A DNA stretch of 64,000 bases, taken from the NCBI GenBank assembly GCA_963555775.3, contig CAUVWY020000004.1, forward strand, positions 1 to 64,000, given 5' to 3'. A model generated the notes under the pieces. The model did no database searches, had not been told where the DNA came from, and saw only the letters and a program-made list of their open reading frames with translations. This DNA is from JAJEDW01 sp963555775 (GTDB lineage Bacteria; Acidobacteriota; Terriglobia; 20CM-2-55-15). A program made the translations under genes and the position numbers. Numbering within the stretch: position 1 is the stretch's first letter; each line of letters starts with the position of its first letter. This document shows, piece after piece, positions 36,299-45,869 of this stretch.

Positions 36299-39133
36299 AT
36301 GACACGGCAATTCAAGGAGGACGTACTCGAGGCCATGGCCGGAAATAACGGGCACGTCAAAACGGACCCTGGAAGCAGGACCGCACGTGGAACAGGTCTG
36401 AAATTCGGCCGTCATTTCACGACCGACGGGCTCTCGCCTTACGACGCCGTCGAATGGGAGCGCCGCAACGCTTCCATAGGAAGCGAGTCCGGTGGAGTCG
36501 TGTTTGAACAGCGAGACGTCGAAGTCCCGAGAAACTGGTCGCAGACGGCCACCAACATCGTGGCGTCCAAGTACTTCCACGGTCCCCAGGGAACGCCTCA
36601 ACGCGAAACCGGTGTCCGGCAGATGATTGGCCGGGTCGCGACAACGATGAAGGAGTGGGGCCTGGAAGGAGGCTACTTCGAAAGCCCGGAAGACGGAGAG
36701 GTCTTTCATGACGAGCTCGTTCACCTGCTCCTGAATCAGATGGTTGCCTTCAATTCTCCGGTCTGGTTCAACTGCGGCGTCGAAGAAAGGCCGCAGTGCT
36801 CCGCCTGTTTCATCAACTCCGTCGACGATACGATGTCCGACATCCTGACCCTGGCCAAAACCGAAGCCATGTTGTTCAAATGGGGGTCTGGCACGGGAAG
36901 CAACCTTTCGCCGATCCGGTCTTCAATCGAACAACTCTCCGGTGGCGGTATCGCTTCCGGGCCCGTGTCGTTCATGAAGGGATTCGATGCCTTTGCCGGA
37001 GTGATCAAATCGGGCGGCAAGACCCGGCGAGCGGCCAAGATGGTCATTCTCAACACCGACCATCCCGACATCGTCGAGTTCATCAATTCCAAGGCGAAGG
37101 AAGAAAAGAAAGCGTGGGTTCTGCTCGACAACGGATATGACGGGGGCGTGGACGGGGAAGCCTATTCCTCGATCTTCTTCCAGAACGCCAACCATAGCGT
37201 TCGGGCCACCGACGAGTTCATGGAGGCCGTCGTGAACGACGGCGAATGGACCACCCACGCAGTCACGACAGGTGTGCTCGTGGAAACTCACCGGGCTTCG
37301 GAAATGATGCGGATGATCGCGGAATCGGCCTTTATCTGCGGTGATCCCGGGATGCAGTACGACTCGACGATCAACCGGTGGCATACCTGCAAGAACACGG
37401 CGCCGATCAACGCGTCGAACCCCTGTTCGGAGTACATGTTCCTGGACGACTCAGCCTGCAATCTCGCATCGCTCAACCTGATGAAGTTCAGAAAACCGGA
37501 CGGTTCGTTCGATATCGAGTCCTTCCGTTGGGCCGTGGCGGTAACGATTGCAGCTCAGGAAATCATTGTCGACAACGCCGGTTATCCGACCGACAAGATC
37601 GCCAGAAACTCCCATGACTACCGGCCGTTGGGTCTGGGGTATGCCAACCTGGGCGCTTTGTTGATGTCGTTGGGGATTCCCTATGACAGCGATCACGGCC
37701 GGGATTACGCCGCGGCCATTACGGCGATCATGACCGGGCAGGCTTATCTTACGTCATCGAAGATCGCGGCGGAATTGGGTCCATTCGCAGGCTACGCCCA
37801 GAACAAGGAGCCTTGCCTGGAAGTCATGCGCATGCATCGCGATTCGGTGAAGGGGATCAATCGGGACAACATCCCGGAAGCTCTTTACGAATCGGCCTGG
37901 GAGGCCTGGTCCGACGCCGTCGACAACGGAGTGCGTGCCGGATATCGGAACGCGCAGGCCACGGTTCTGGCGCCGACCGGCACCATCGGCTTCATGATGG
38001 ATTGCGACACGACCGGCGTCGAACCCGATCTGGCCCTGGTGAAGTACAAGCGGCTCGTTGGAGGAGGAACAATCAAGATCGTCAACAACACCGTGCCCAT
38101 GGCCTTGTCGCGGTTGGGTTATGACGATCCCGGGGTCAAGGCGATGGTCGACCATATCGACAAGACCGGGACGATTGAAGGCGCTCCGGCGTTGGCCGAT
38201 CAGCACCTGCCGGTATTCGACTGTGCGTTCAAGGCGACGAATGGCAAACGGTCCATCCACTACAAAGGTCACCTCAAGATGATGGGCGCGGTTCAGCCCT
38301 TCATTTCAGGCGCGATTTCCAAGACCGTCAACCTTCCCCACGAGGTCACGGAGAAAGAAATCGCCCAGACCTACATTGAAGGTTGGCGTCTCGGGCTCAA
38401 GGCTGTGGCGATCTACCGCGACGGCTCGAAGCGGACGCAACCGATGTCGACTTCCGAAAAGGAAACCCAGGCGCAGTCGAAGGCGTCGCCGGCCGTTGGC
38501 GAACGTCCGATACGGCGGCACTTGCCGGCCGAACGGCACGCGATCACGCACAAGTTCTCAGTGGCCGGGCACGAGGGATATATCACGGTGGGCATGTACG
38601 AAGATGGCACGCCCGGTGAGATCTTTATCGTCATGGCCAAGGAAGGCTCCACACTTTCCGGTGTGATGGACAGCTTCGCCACTTCGTGCTCGATGGCGCT
38701 GCAGTACGGTGTGCCCCTTCAAGTGCTCGTCGACAAGTTCACGCATACCCGGTTCGAGCCTTCGGGTTACACGAACAATCCTCAGGTGCCGTATGCCAAA
38801 TCGATCATGGATTACATCTTCAAGTACCTGGCATCGCGTTTCCTGGCGCCGGAAGAAGCGCGTGCGGCAGGCGTTCATATCGATGAAGCCCCGATGGCGC
38901 CGTTGACCCTGCCCGGCAAGGCGCCGGGACCGGCGCCGGCTGCACGTCCAGAATTGCCGTCCCCGGAAACCGGGACTACGGAAACCGGGACCGCCAGCCC
39001 GGTACGCGGTCGTCGGCTGGTGGACATCGAAGACCGCGATGCCCCGGTCTGTTTCGATTGCGGGTCGCTCATGGTTCGAAACGGCGCCTGCTACAAGTGC
39101 CTGAACTGTGGCGCCACCAGCGGTTGTTCCTGA
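36299..39133 (+). CDS. nrdJ: Adenosylcobalamin-dependent ribonucleotide reductase (class II)
   Basis: The 944-residue single-chain enzyme reduces ribonucleotides using B12, without needing oxygen. Features: WERRNASIGSESGGVVFEQ near the N-terminus, FNSPVWFNCGVEERPQCSACFINS with a redox Cys, active-site segment NPCSEYMFLDDSACNLASLNL, ATVLAPTGTIGFMMDCDTTG, a TSCPVC-type-domain region (GTPGEIFIVMAKEGSTL) and a C-terminal Cys-rich tail (CFDCGSLMV...CYKCLNCG). ATG 36299 lies 8 nt after GAGGGGG; ATG 36335 is an alternative. Length is normal for NrdJ. It is the only ribonucleotide reductase in the window. Confidence 0.96.
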   Translation: MTRQFKEDVLEAMAGNNGHVKTDPGSRTARGTGLKFGRHFTTDGLSPYDAVEWERRNASIGSESGGVVFEQRDVEVPRNWSQTATNIVASKYFHGPQGTPQRETGVRQMIGRVATTMKEWGLEGGYFESPEDGEVFHDELVHLLLNQMVAFNSPVWFNCGVEERPQCSACFINSVDDTMSDILTLAKTEAMLFKWGSGTGSNLSPIRSSIEQLSGGGIASGPVSFMKGFDAFAGVIKSGGKTRRAAKMVILNTDHPDIVEFINSKAKEEKKAWVLLDNGYDGGVDGEAYSSIFFQNANHSVRATDEFMEAVVNDGEWTTHAVTTGVLVETHRASEMMRMIAESAFICGDPGMQYDSTINRWHTCKNTAPINASNPCSEYMFLDDSACNLASLNLMKFRKPDGSFDIESFRWAVAVTIAAQEIIVDNAGYPTDKIARNSHDYRPLGLGYANLGALLMSLGIPYDSDHGRDYAAAITAIMTGQAYLTSSKIAAELGPFAGYAQNKEPCLEVMRMHRDSVKGINRDNIPEALYESAWEAWSDAVDNGVRAGYRNAQATVLAPTGTIGFMMDCDTTGVEPDLALVKYKRLVGGGTIKIVNNTVPMALSRLGYDDPGVKAMVDHIDKTGTIEGAPALADQHLPVFDCAFKATNGKRSIHYKGHLKMMGAVQPFISGAISKTVNLPHEVTEKEIAQTYIEGWRLGLKAVAIYRDGSKRTQPMSTSEKETQAQSKASPAVGERPIRRHLPAERHAITHKFSVAGHEGYITVGMYEDGTPGEIFIVMAKEGSTLSGVMDSFATSCSMALQYGVPLQVLVDKFTHTRFEPSGYTNNPQVPYAKSIMDYIFKYLASRFLAPEEARAAGVHIDEAPMAPLTLPGKAPGPAPAARPELPSPETGTTETGTASPVRGRRLVDIEDRDAPVCFDCGSLMVRNGACYKCLNCGATSGCS

Positions 39134-39190
39134 CAGCCCGCCAAAGATGGCGCTGGTAACGCGACCCGGCCGGGTTCTTTCATGGGCGGC
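39132..39190. repeat. Partial copy of the dispersed repeat after nrdJ
   Basis: TGGCGCTnGTAACGCGAnCC, then CGGGTTCT, aligns with the right end of the element at 30044-30086. It begins at the nrdJ stop codon and also holds the palindrome ACCCGGCCGGGT followed by TCTTT, so it might serve as a terminator. The rest of the gap to lysC has only the lysC promoter. Confidence 0.4.
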
Positions 39191-39289
39191 CGGTGGCCGG
39201 TCCGTGGCGCTCGGCAATCGCTCCGGCCCGCGTTCCACCCCATTCCGGACCCCACCGCTGTCCGCTTGTCCCCCCCAATTTCCGCACGG

Positions 39290-39317
39290 TTGCCGTCCGT
39301 TCGAGCCGTGTTAGGCT
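39290..39317 (+). promoter_or_regulatory. Leaderless promoter of lysC
   Basis: TTGCCG (39290-39295) and TAGGCT (39312-39317) are separated by 16 nt. The -10 box ends 6 nt before ATG 39324, so the transcript would start at about the ATG. No ribosome site is present. Confidence 0.55.
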
Positions 39318-39323
39318 AGGTCC

Positions 39324-40721
39324 ATGATTGTGATGAAGTTCGGCGGAAGCTCCGTCGGATCCGTCGAAAGCATTCGCGTTGCAGGGTGGGTGGTCCGTGA
39401 GGCAATGGATTCGTCCCCCGTGGTCATCCTTTCGGCGATGGGAGGAATCACCGACCTCCTCGTCAACGCCGGCGAAACCGCCAAAGCAGGAAAAGAACAC
39501 GAGGTCTCCGCCGCGATTGAAGGCATCCGCCAAACGCACGAGGCGGCAATCCGGGACCTGATCTTGGACCCCGGGGCCCGCGACCGGCTCGCGGGCACAC
39601 TGGGTCCCGTCTGGGAGGAGATGCAGAAGGTCTTTACCGGGGTCTTGCTCCTGCGGGAGTTGAGCCTTCGGTCCCGTGACCTGGTGTCCTCTTTCGGGGA
39701 ACGATTGAGCGTGCCTATCTTCGTGGCATATCTGAATCAGCAAGGCGTCCCGGCCGAATCCATCGACGCGCGCGGCATTGTGGTCACCAAGGAGGAAGCC
39801 GATTTCGCCCTGGTCGACTTCGAGGAGACGCGCCGCCGCTCGCAGAGAGTGGCCGATTCGCTCGCCGCCGGTAAGGTTCCCGTCATCACGGGGTTCCTCT
39901 GTTCAACGCCTGAAGGAGTGACGACCACACTCGGGCGCGGCGGTTCGGACTACTCGGCCTCGGTGATGGGGCATTGTTTGCGCGCCGAGGAAGTCCAGAT
40001 CTGGACTGATGTCGACGGTGTCATGACGGCCGATCCCCGCATTGTTTCCGATGCTCGAGTCCTGGAGCGGATCTCCTATAAGGAAGCCGCGGAAATGTCC
40101 TACTTTGGCGCCAAGGTTCTACACCCCAAGACAATTCTCCCGGCCGCTGATCTGGGTATTCCGATTCGCATCAAGAACACGTTCGCCCCTTCGGCCGAAG
40201 GCACATTGATCACGCGTGAATCCCCGGCCAACCACCAGGGAGTGAAGACCGTGACATCGATTACGGGAGTATCGATGGTATCGATCGAAGGCAGTGGCAT
40301 GATCGGAGTTCCAGGCACGGCGCAACGGGCGTTTGCTGCGATTGCGCACCACAAGATCAACGTCCTGATGTTTTCGCAAGGTTCCTCGGAGCAACACATT
40401 TCACTGGTGGTGAGTCGTGCGGACTGCCCCGGAACCGTTCGGGCTCTGAGGCGTGAATTCGATCCCGAGCTTGAAAAGCGTCATATCGATCGTATTGCCG
40501 AAGTTTCCGACATTGCAATCATTGCCCTGGTCGGTGAGGGGATGAAGTCCATACCGGGAATCGCAGCACGCACGTTCACGGTCATCGGCGAAACAGGGAT
40601 GAATATTCTGATGATCGCCCAGGGGTCATCGGAATTGAACCTGTCGTTGGTGGTGGAGCAAAAGGACGCCGCAACCGCGGTGTGCGGTATACACGCCGCG
40701 TTTGAACTGGGTAGCCGCTAA
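39324..40721 (+). CDS. lysC: Aspartate kinase
   Basis: The 465-residue monofunctional aspartokinase makes aspartyl phosphate, the entry to lysine, methionine and threonine synthesis. N-terminal MIVMKFGGSSVGSVESI, SFGERLSVPIF, TTLGRGGSDYSASVMG and WTDVDGVMTADPRIV form the kinase. Two ACT domains follow (about 310-460; VSMVSIEGSGMIGVPG and SDIAIIALVGEGMKSIPG), usual for feedback control by amino acids. The long single-chain form with internal helical region (80-130) resembles the ThrA/Gram-negative type III kind. modB starts 32 bp downstream. Confidence 0.95.
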   Translation: MIVMKFGGSSVGSVESIRVAGWVVREAMDSSPVVILSAMGGITDLLVNAGETAKAGKEHEVSAAIEGIRQTHEAAIRDLILDPGARDRLAGTLGPVWEEMQKVFTGVLLLRELSLRSRDLVSSFGERLSVPIFVAYLNQQGVPAESIDARGIVVTKEEADFALVDFEETRRRSQRVADSLAAGKVPVITGFLCSTPEGVTTTLGRGGSDYSASVMGHCLRAEEVQIWTDVDGVMTADPRIVSDARVLERISYKEAAEMSYFGAKVLHPKTILPAADLGIPIRIKNTFAPSAEGTLITRESPANHQGVKTVTSITGVSMVSIEGSGMIGVPGTAQRAFAAIAHHKINVLMFSQGSSEQHISLVVSRADCPGTVRALRREFDPELEKRHIDRIAEVSDIAIIALVGEGMKSIPGIAARTFTVIGETGMNILMIAQGSSELNLSLVVEQKDAATAVCGIHAAFELGSR

Positions 40722-40753
40722 ATAGATCGAACCATATCGACGGGATTGACGCG

Positions 40754-41467
40754 ATGAACTGGACGGCGCTGGCGACCAGCCTCCAATTGGCCGCAACGAC
40801 ATCGGGCATTCTGCTGTTGATCGGTGTCCCTGTTGCGTATTGGCTGGCGTACTCCGAACGACGATGGAAGTTCCTGGTGGAGGCTGTGGTGGCGCTGCCG
40901 CTGGTTCTGCCGCCAACGGTCCTGGGGTTCTACATTCTGATTGCCATCGGCCCTCGAAGCCTGGTGGGATCCTGGTACGAAGTTCTGGCCGGCCGCGGGT
41001 TGCCCTTCAGTTTCGAGGGTCTCGTTCTGGCGTCGACCATCTACAGCTTTCCCTTTGCGGTCCAACCTGTCGCCGCGGCGTTCGGAAGCGTGGACCGGCG
41101 TTTCGTGGAAGCCTCGTGGTTGCTCGGCGTTTCACGACTGGGCACGTTTTTTCGGGTGATTGTTCCTCAATCCATCGGTGGCCTGCTGACTGGCGCGGTG
41201 CTGAGTTTCGCGCATACGCTGGGTGAGTTCGGTGTGGTTCTGATGGTCGGCGGGAGCATCGAAGGGGTTACGAGAACGGTTTCGGTCGACATCTACGAGC
41301 AGGTTCAGGTTTTGGACTATGCATCGGCCAATCGGACGGCAGCGGTTCTTCTGGTGTTCTCCTTCGTTGTCCTGTCGGCAGTCTACGCGTTGAACCGACG
41401 TATCTGGAGTCCGTGGTCATTTGCGGACATGGGGCGGGGCCGCGGTCGAAACGATGTTTCAGGTTGA
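40754..41467 (+). CDS. modB: Molybdate ABC transporter permease
   Basis: The 237-residue inner-membrane protein has about five to six hydrophobic helices. Family hallmarks: ALPLVLPPTVLGFYILIAIGP, STIYSFPFAVQPVAAAF and the EAA-like loop FVEASWLLGVSRLGTFFRVIVPQS, then FAHTLGEFGVVLMVGGSI. It forms the membrane channel for molybdate with ModC. modC overlaps its end by 14 bp. No modA substrate-binding gene is present beside it. Confidence 0.93.
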   Translation: MNWTALATSLQLAATTSGILLLIGVPVAYWLAYSERRWKFLVEAVVALPLVLPPTVLGFYILIAIGPRSLVGSWYEVLAGRGLPFSFEGLVLASTIYSFPFAVQPVAAAFGSVDRRFVEASWLLGVSRLGTFFRVIVPQSIGGLLTGAVLSFAHTLGEFGVVLMVGGSIEGVTRTVSVDIYEQVQVLDYASANRTAAVLLVFSFVVLSAVYALNRRIWSPWSFADMGRGRGRNDVSG

Positions 41468-42533
41468 AATCGAAAAACGTTTCCCTGACGGCAAGACCAT
41501 CGAAGCCGCGTTCGAAATGGCGACCGATTCGCCTGGCGTGATGGTCCTGTTCGGTCCTTCGGGTGCCGGCAAGACGACGTTGCTGCGTTGTATCGCAGGG
41601 CTCGAACGGCTGACACGTGGACGTGTGAAGTTCGATGGCGAGGCCTGGTGCGACGTGGAGACGGGCGCCTGGGTTCCGCCGCAACGTCGGTCGGTAGGCT
41701 ATCTCTTCCAGGAATACGCATTGTTCCCGCATCTGAAAGTCTCCGGAAACCTCCTTTTTGGAATCCACGGCCTCCCACGGGCCGAACGGGGAGTCCGCGT
41801 CAGCGAGGTGGCTGAGCGTTTGGGAATCGACGCCATGTTGCACCGCTATCCCGGAGAACTATCCGGAGGACAGCAACAGCGCGCCGCGCTGGCGCGGGTG
41901 CTCGTCCGGCGACCCCGGTTGTTGTTGCTCGACGAACCGTTCGCGGCGCTGGACATCCGGACTCGCGAAGAAGTTCGGTCGTATTTGTCGGAATTGCTGT
42001 CGGAATTGCGGATTCCCGCCATTGTCGTCACGCACGATTGGGCCGACGCACTCGCGCTCGGAGATGAAATGATCGTGATGAGCGAGGGAAAGATGCTTCA
42101 GAAAGGCGCTCCACAGGAGGTGCTCACCCATCCGGTGGCGACCGACGTGGCTTGGGCGGTGGGAGTCGAAACTGTCGAGCCCGGCAACCGGATACGAACA
42201 GGGAGTGACACGTTGACGCTCCAGGTCGGTCGGGCTGAATTGGTCGCTGTCGATTCGGGTTTTGCGGAAAGCGATTTCTGGGTATGCATCCGCGGTGAGG
42301 ACGTCACGCTGGAAACGGTCCCCGGAGCTTCCAGCAGCGCGCGAAACCGGCTCCCGGGCCAAGTCCGAAAACTGGAGCCGCGGGGACCGCTCACGAAGGT
42401 CACTCTCGATGTCGGATTTCCTCTCGAGGCTCTGGTGACCCGGCAATCCGCCCTCGACCTCAATCTGGCGCCAGGCAGCCGCGTCTGGGCCGTTTTCAAG
42501 GCATCGATGGTCCATTTGATACCGCGCCGGTAA
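41454..42533 (+). CDS. modC: Molybdate ABC transporter ATP-binding protein
   Basis: From ATG 41454 the product is 359 residues. Walker A LFGPSGAGKTTLLRCIAG, Q-loop GYLFQEYALFPHL, signature LSGGQQQRAALARVLV, Walker B LLLLDEPFAALD and H-loop VVTHDW are complete. A C-terminal MOP/TOBE domain (about 290-359; ARNRLPGQVRKLEPRGPLTKV) is the molybdate-sensing part expected of ModC. It overlaps modB and is followed after 47 bp by arfB. Confidence 0.94.
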   Translation: MFQVEIEKRFPDGKTIEAAFEMATDSPGVMVLFGPSGAGKTTLLRCIAGLERLTRGRVKFDGEAWCDVETGAWVPPQRRSVGYLFQEYALFPHLKVSGNLLFGIHGLPRAERGVRVSEVAERLGIDAMLHRYPGELSGGQQQRAALARVLVRRPRLLLLDEPFAALDIRTREEVRSYLSELLSELRIPAIVVTHDWADALALGDEMIVMSEGKMLQKGAPQEVLTHPVATDVAWAVGVETVEPGNRIRTGSDTLTLQVGRAELVAVDSGFAESDFWVCIRGEDVTLETVPGASSSARNRLPGQVRKLEPRGPLTKVTLDVGFPLEALVTRQSALDLNLAPGSRVWAVFKASMVHLIPRR

Positions 42534-42580
42534 CCTGGAAACAACCCCTCGGACCCATTGGAGTATCGTTTTCTGAAGTC

Positions 42581-43003
42581 ATGATTCGCGTCAACGACGA
42601 GTTGAGTATTCCCGACGACGAGATCGTCTTTGAAATGTCGACCAGCAGCGGCCCGGGAGGACAACACGTGAACCGGGTTCAAACGAGGGTGACGCTATCT
42701 TTCGACGTGGATCGATCGATGGCGCTCGGGGATCGGGAACAGGCACGGATTCGCGATGTGCTGGCGTCGCGAATCAACAAATCCGGACAGTTGCAAGTCC
42801 GATCTGAACGCCACCGCAGCCAACGCATGAATCGCGAGGATGCCGTGCGGAAGTTTGCCGAGCTTCTTCGAGACGCCCTGACTCCCGAGGCGCCGCGAAA
42901 GAAAACCCGAGTCTCGCGGGCCGTCAAGGCGCGCCGGCTCGACGAAAAGAAACGCCGATCGAATGTCAAGCGGGATCGCCAGAAGTCCGACGGTGAAGAA
43001 TAG
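42581..43003 (+). CDS. arfB: Ribosome-rescue peptidyl-tRNA hydrolase ArfB
   Basis: The 140-residue protein has the release-factor catalytic motif SSGPGGQHVNRVQT and a long basic C-terminal tail (KARRLDEKKRRSNVKRDRQK) that enters the empty mRNA channel of stalled ribosomes. Length and lack of codon-recognition domains separate it from RF1/RF2. It frees stalled ribosomes from non-stop mRNAs. ATG 42581; a tRNA-Arg gene lies downstream on the opposite strand. Confidence 0.93.
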   Translation: MIRVNDELSIPDDEIVFEMSTSSGPGGQHVNRVQTRVTLSFDVDRSMALGDREQARIRDVLASRINKSGQLQVRSERHRSQRMNREDAVRKFAELLRDALTPEAPRKKTRVSRAVKARRLDEKKRRSNVKRDRQKSDGEE

Positions 43004-43050
43004 CCGCTCTTCGGGAACGGTGCGAACGGCTTCGATGCCTCGCCGCAAAA

Positions 43051-43124
<74 letters not shown>

Positions 43125-43181
43125 GCGAACGTACCTGTTTACTACGTCCGTGCCTGTCTTCGCAACTCGCGGGTGTTTAAC

Positions 43182-43305
43182 GGGCCCTGGTAGAACCCTT
43201 CAGGGTCGCGCGCGGGGGTCTTCGGGTCTCAGACGCGGAGAGAGGAGCGGCGCGGCGGTTGCTCATCGTGACTGACGAACGACAAAGTCTGTGACCCGCA
43301 CCCCC
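43182..43305. repeat. Second copy of the 29.85-kb repeat, left half
   Basis: About 124 bp matches 29851-29975 in the same orientation, with only scattered substitutions. It includes GGTCGCGCGCGGGGGTCTTC and GACGAACGACAAAnTCTGTG. The right half and second inverted end are missing. It lies between tRNA-Arg and etfB. No gene is present from 43125 to 43425. Confidence 0.8.
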
Positions 43306-43425
43306 GGGGGCCATCCTCGAGTCTCTTCCCGAAGGACCTTGGCTGTCTCTCTGGCGCGCTAAACTTTCTTGTCGATAGCGGTCGTCCTGACCGCTGCAAC
43401 GATCTGGAAACGATCTGGAGTCATG

Positions 43426-44226
43426 ATGAAAATCATCGCGTGTCTCAAGCCGGTGCCGGATCCGGCATCCCGGTTTTTTTTGAACGAAGACAAGACCTGG
43501 ATCAAGGACCGCGATCTCACCTTCGTCACGAGCGAGGCGGACACCCATGGAATCGAGGCCGCCCTCCAACTGCGTGACGCTGTAGATTCCGCCGGTGGAG
43601 AAGTCGTTGCACTTTCGATCGGCGGACACCGGTCGGCCCGAGTCCTGCGAGGCGGCCTTGCCCTGGGCGCGAACCGCGCCATTCATCTCGCGGACGAGCG
43701 GTTCGAGGGCGGTGACGAATATACGAACGCACGATTGATTGCACGGGCAGTCGAAAAGGACGGGGGATGCGATGTCCTGATCGCAGGTGTGCAGTCGGAC
43801 GATCTGTGCAGCGGGATGACCGGAGTCATGGCGGCTGAACTTCTGGGGTGGCCTCATGCCAGCGTCATCGTTGGCGTCGAGCGCATTCCATCCGGACTGC
43901 GGGTGCGGCGAGAACTCGAGGGCGGTTGGACAGAGACGCTCGATGTCCCCACGCCTTGCGTCCTCACAATCCAGTTCGGCTTGAACCAGCCGCGTTACGC
44001 ATCGTTGAAAGGCATCATGGCCGCCAAAAACAAGGAACTGAAAGTCTGGGACCTGGAAGCGTTGGAACTGGCCGCGACGGCGGTTGGTTCGGAAGGAGCC
44101 CTCTGTCGGGTGAGCGACGTCTTCGTTCCGGAACGCGAAGGCAAGGTTCAAATCTTGTCGGGTAGCCCGGCCGAGGCCGCCGCTCAGTTAGTCGAAAAGC
44201 TGAAAATGGAAGCCAAGGTGGTTTAG
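43426..44226 (+). CDS. etfB: Electron transfer flavoprotein, beta subunit
   Basis: The 267-residue subunit has MKIIACLKPVPDPASRF, the DTHGIEAALQLRD segment, SIGGHRSARVLRGGLALGANRAIHL (AMP-binding loop) and LRVRRELEGGWTETLDVPTPCVLTIQ, all standard for EtfB/FixA. It binds AMP and couples acyl-CoA or other dehydrogenases to the quinone pool with EtfA. ATG 43426 is preferred to the ATG one codon upstream because GGAG spacing fits. etfA follows after 276 bp, a longer gap than usual. Confidence 0.93.
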   Translation: MKIIACLKPVPDPASRFFLNEDKTWIKDRDLTFVTSEADTHGIEAALQLRDAVDSAGGEVVALSIGGHRSARVLRGGLALGANRAIHLADERFEGGDEYTNARLIARAVEKDGGCDVLIAGVQSDDLCSGMTGVMAAELLGWPHASVIVGVERIPSGLRVRRELEGGWTETLDVPTPCVLTIQFGLNQPRYASLKGIMAAKNKELKVWDLEALELAATAVGSEGALCRVSDVFVPEREGKVQILSGSPAEAAAQLVEKLKMEAKVV

Positions 44227-44293
44227 CCCGCCTTTTTCAGGGGTTTTCGTCGCGAAGAGTCGGAGACGCCGTCAGACCAACGGCGCGTTCTAC

Positions 44294-44338
44294 GGCGCGT
44301 TCCTCGCGCCGGGCGCGTAGCGGCGCGTTCCTCGCGCC
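44294..44338. repeat. Short palindromic direct repeats between etfB and etfA
   Basis: GGCGCGTTCCTCGCGCC occurs at 44294-44310 and 44322-44338; each copy is a 6-bp-arm palindrome. A third GGCGCGTTC lies at 44282. They could form a hairpin in the etfBA transcript that affects relative expression, but this is not shown. Confidence 0.5.
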
Positions 44339-44502
44339 GGATCAAGCGCGTGCGCGCACCGAGAGGACGACGGAGGCGGATGGATCCGGCGCTGCAGCAG
44401 ACAACTCGCAAGAAATGCGGGGTAGAACCAGGCGGGTCGCAGCATTTCGCTACGGGCCGCCAGGAATCGTAAGGGGTTGGTCCGGCAGAGGTGGTACGGA
44501 AA

Positions 44503-45528
44503 ATGATTCTGATCGTTGCAGAACATGTCGAGGGACGGTTGAAGCCCATCAACAGGGAATTGGCCGCGATGGGGAGGGGGCTGGCGCGTGAACTGTCCTG
44601 TCCCCTTGGAATGGCCTTTCTCGGCAAGGAAACCGCCAATGCCATCGCCGAATGCCAGGCGCTGATGCCGGATCGAATCTTCGTCGTCGATGACGACAAG
44701 CTTGCCGAATACAGCTCAGAAGGTTACGTTGCGGCTTTGGCGCAACTTGCCGCCAGCGTTCACCCTGTTTTTGTGGTTGCTCCCCATACCAGCGGGGGCT
44801 ACGACTTCATTCCGAGGCTTGCCGCGCGCCTGGGCAAACCTGCCGTTGCCGGATGCATCGCATACCAGAAGCAGGGCGGCCGCATCGTCCTGACCAGGCA
44901 GATCTTCAACGCGAAACTGCACATGCGCGTGTCGCTTCGAGGCGATCCCCCCTACTTTGCGACGATGGCGCCGGGCGCCTTTCCCGTCCGGGACGGGTCG
45001 CCGGATGGCGCCGAAAGGGAACGCATGGGGGAGGAACCGGCGGTCGAGGCGACCGTGGATTCATTTGCAGTGGATCTTTCAGCGGTACCGATCCGGGTTC
45101 GGGTTGTCCAGAGAGAAGCAGCCGCAAAAGGTGAGGTGGATCTCGGTTCGGCCGGGGTGATCGTTGCCGGTGGGCGCGGGCTCAAGGAAAAGAGCAACCT
45201 GCATCTCATCGAAGAATTGGCGGAAAGTCTGGACGGCGCCGTGGGAGCGTCGCGTCCTGTGGTCGATATGGAGTGGTTGCCCCGCGAGCGTCAAATCGGG
45301 AGTTCGGGTCAGACGGTTTCACCGAAGCTGTATATTGCAGTGGGTATCTCAGGCGCCGTCCAGCATCTGGTGGGAATGCAATCGGCACGTTGTATCGTGG
45401 CGATCAACAAGGATCCCGACGCGCCTATTTTCAAGGTGGCGCACTACGGCATCGTGGACGATTTGTTCAAGGTTGTTCCCGAGATCACGAAAACCATTCA
45501 GGCGCTCAAGAGACAGGCACGAATTTAA
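44503..45528 (+). CDS. etfA: Electron transfer flavoprotein, alpha subunit
   Basis: The 341-residue FAD-binding subunit has MILIVAEHVEGRLKPINREL at the start, VFVVAPHTSGGYDFIPRLAARLGKP, a central VIVAGGRGLKEKSN, and the FAD motif region ASRPVVDMEWLPRERQIGSSGQTVSPKLYIAVGISGAVQH and INKDPDAPIFKVAHYGIVDDLF. ATG 44503 is preferred over GTG 44491; AGAGGTGG lies upstream. Its stop codon TAA is part of the TTAA target of a repeat element that abuts it. Confidence 0.94.
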   Translation: MILIVAEHVEGRLKPINRELAAMGRGLARELSCPLGMAFLGKETANAIAECQALMPDRIFVVDDDKLAEYSSEGYVAALAQLAASVHPVFVVAPHTSGGYDFIPRLAARLGKPAVAGCIAYQKQGGRIVLTRQIFNAKLHMRVSLRGDPPYFATMAPGAFPVRDGSPDGAERERMGEEPAVEATVDSFAVDLSAVPIRVRVVQREAAAKGEVDLGSAGVIVAGGRGLKEKSNLHLIEELAESLDGAVGASRPVVDMEWLPRERQIGSSGQTVSPKLYIAVGISGAVQHLVGMQSARCIVAINKDPDAPIFKVAHYGIVDDLFKVVPEITKTIQALKRQARI

Positions 45529-45686
45529 CAGCCTGTCGTGGAACCCCGCGTCGCACCGAGAGCGACGAGGCGCCCGGCTGACAAGGCGCGAGGAGGGAGC
45601 ATATTCCCAATATGTGACCGACGAGCAACGCAGTTCAGGCGGAATGCATCGACGGTCGAATTCAGCGAGGGTTTCACGACAGGCTG
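45529..45686. mobile_element. 158-bp MITE-like element at the etfA stop codon
   Basis: The inverted ends CAGCCTGTCGTGGAACCC (45529) and GGGtTtCACGACAGGCTG (ending 45686) pair with one or two mismatches. TTAA and TCAA flank it, the first including the etfA stop. There is no coding capacity. Internally, AGCATATTCCCAATATGTG forms a smaller palindrome. In an RNA it would fold into one long stem and could end etfA transcription. No further gene is seen up to 45869. Confidence 0.75.
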
Positions 45687-45869
45687 TCAAGCCTGAAAAG
45701 AGGATTCGCGTGGGATGGGAATCGGTTTGACTCGACTGCAAGCATGCAATATAGTGCATTTGCGCTTCTACCGGCCCAAATCCGGAGTCGGGAAACCCTG
45801 TCAGGGGCGTGAAGGTTTTGAAACGAGTGTGAAGGTAGGGACAAGAAGTCGACCAGAGGAGGACTTTAA

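Noticed and set aside
45529..45686. Read as a simple terminator for etfA
   Set aside because: The 158-bp length, near-perfect distant ends and TTAA/TCAA flanks fit a MITE better; a terminator effect may be secondary.
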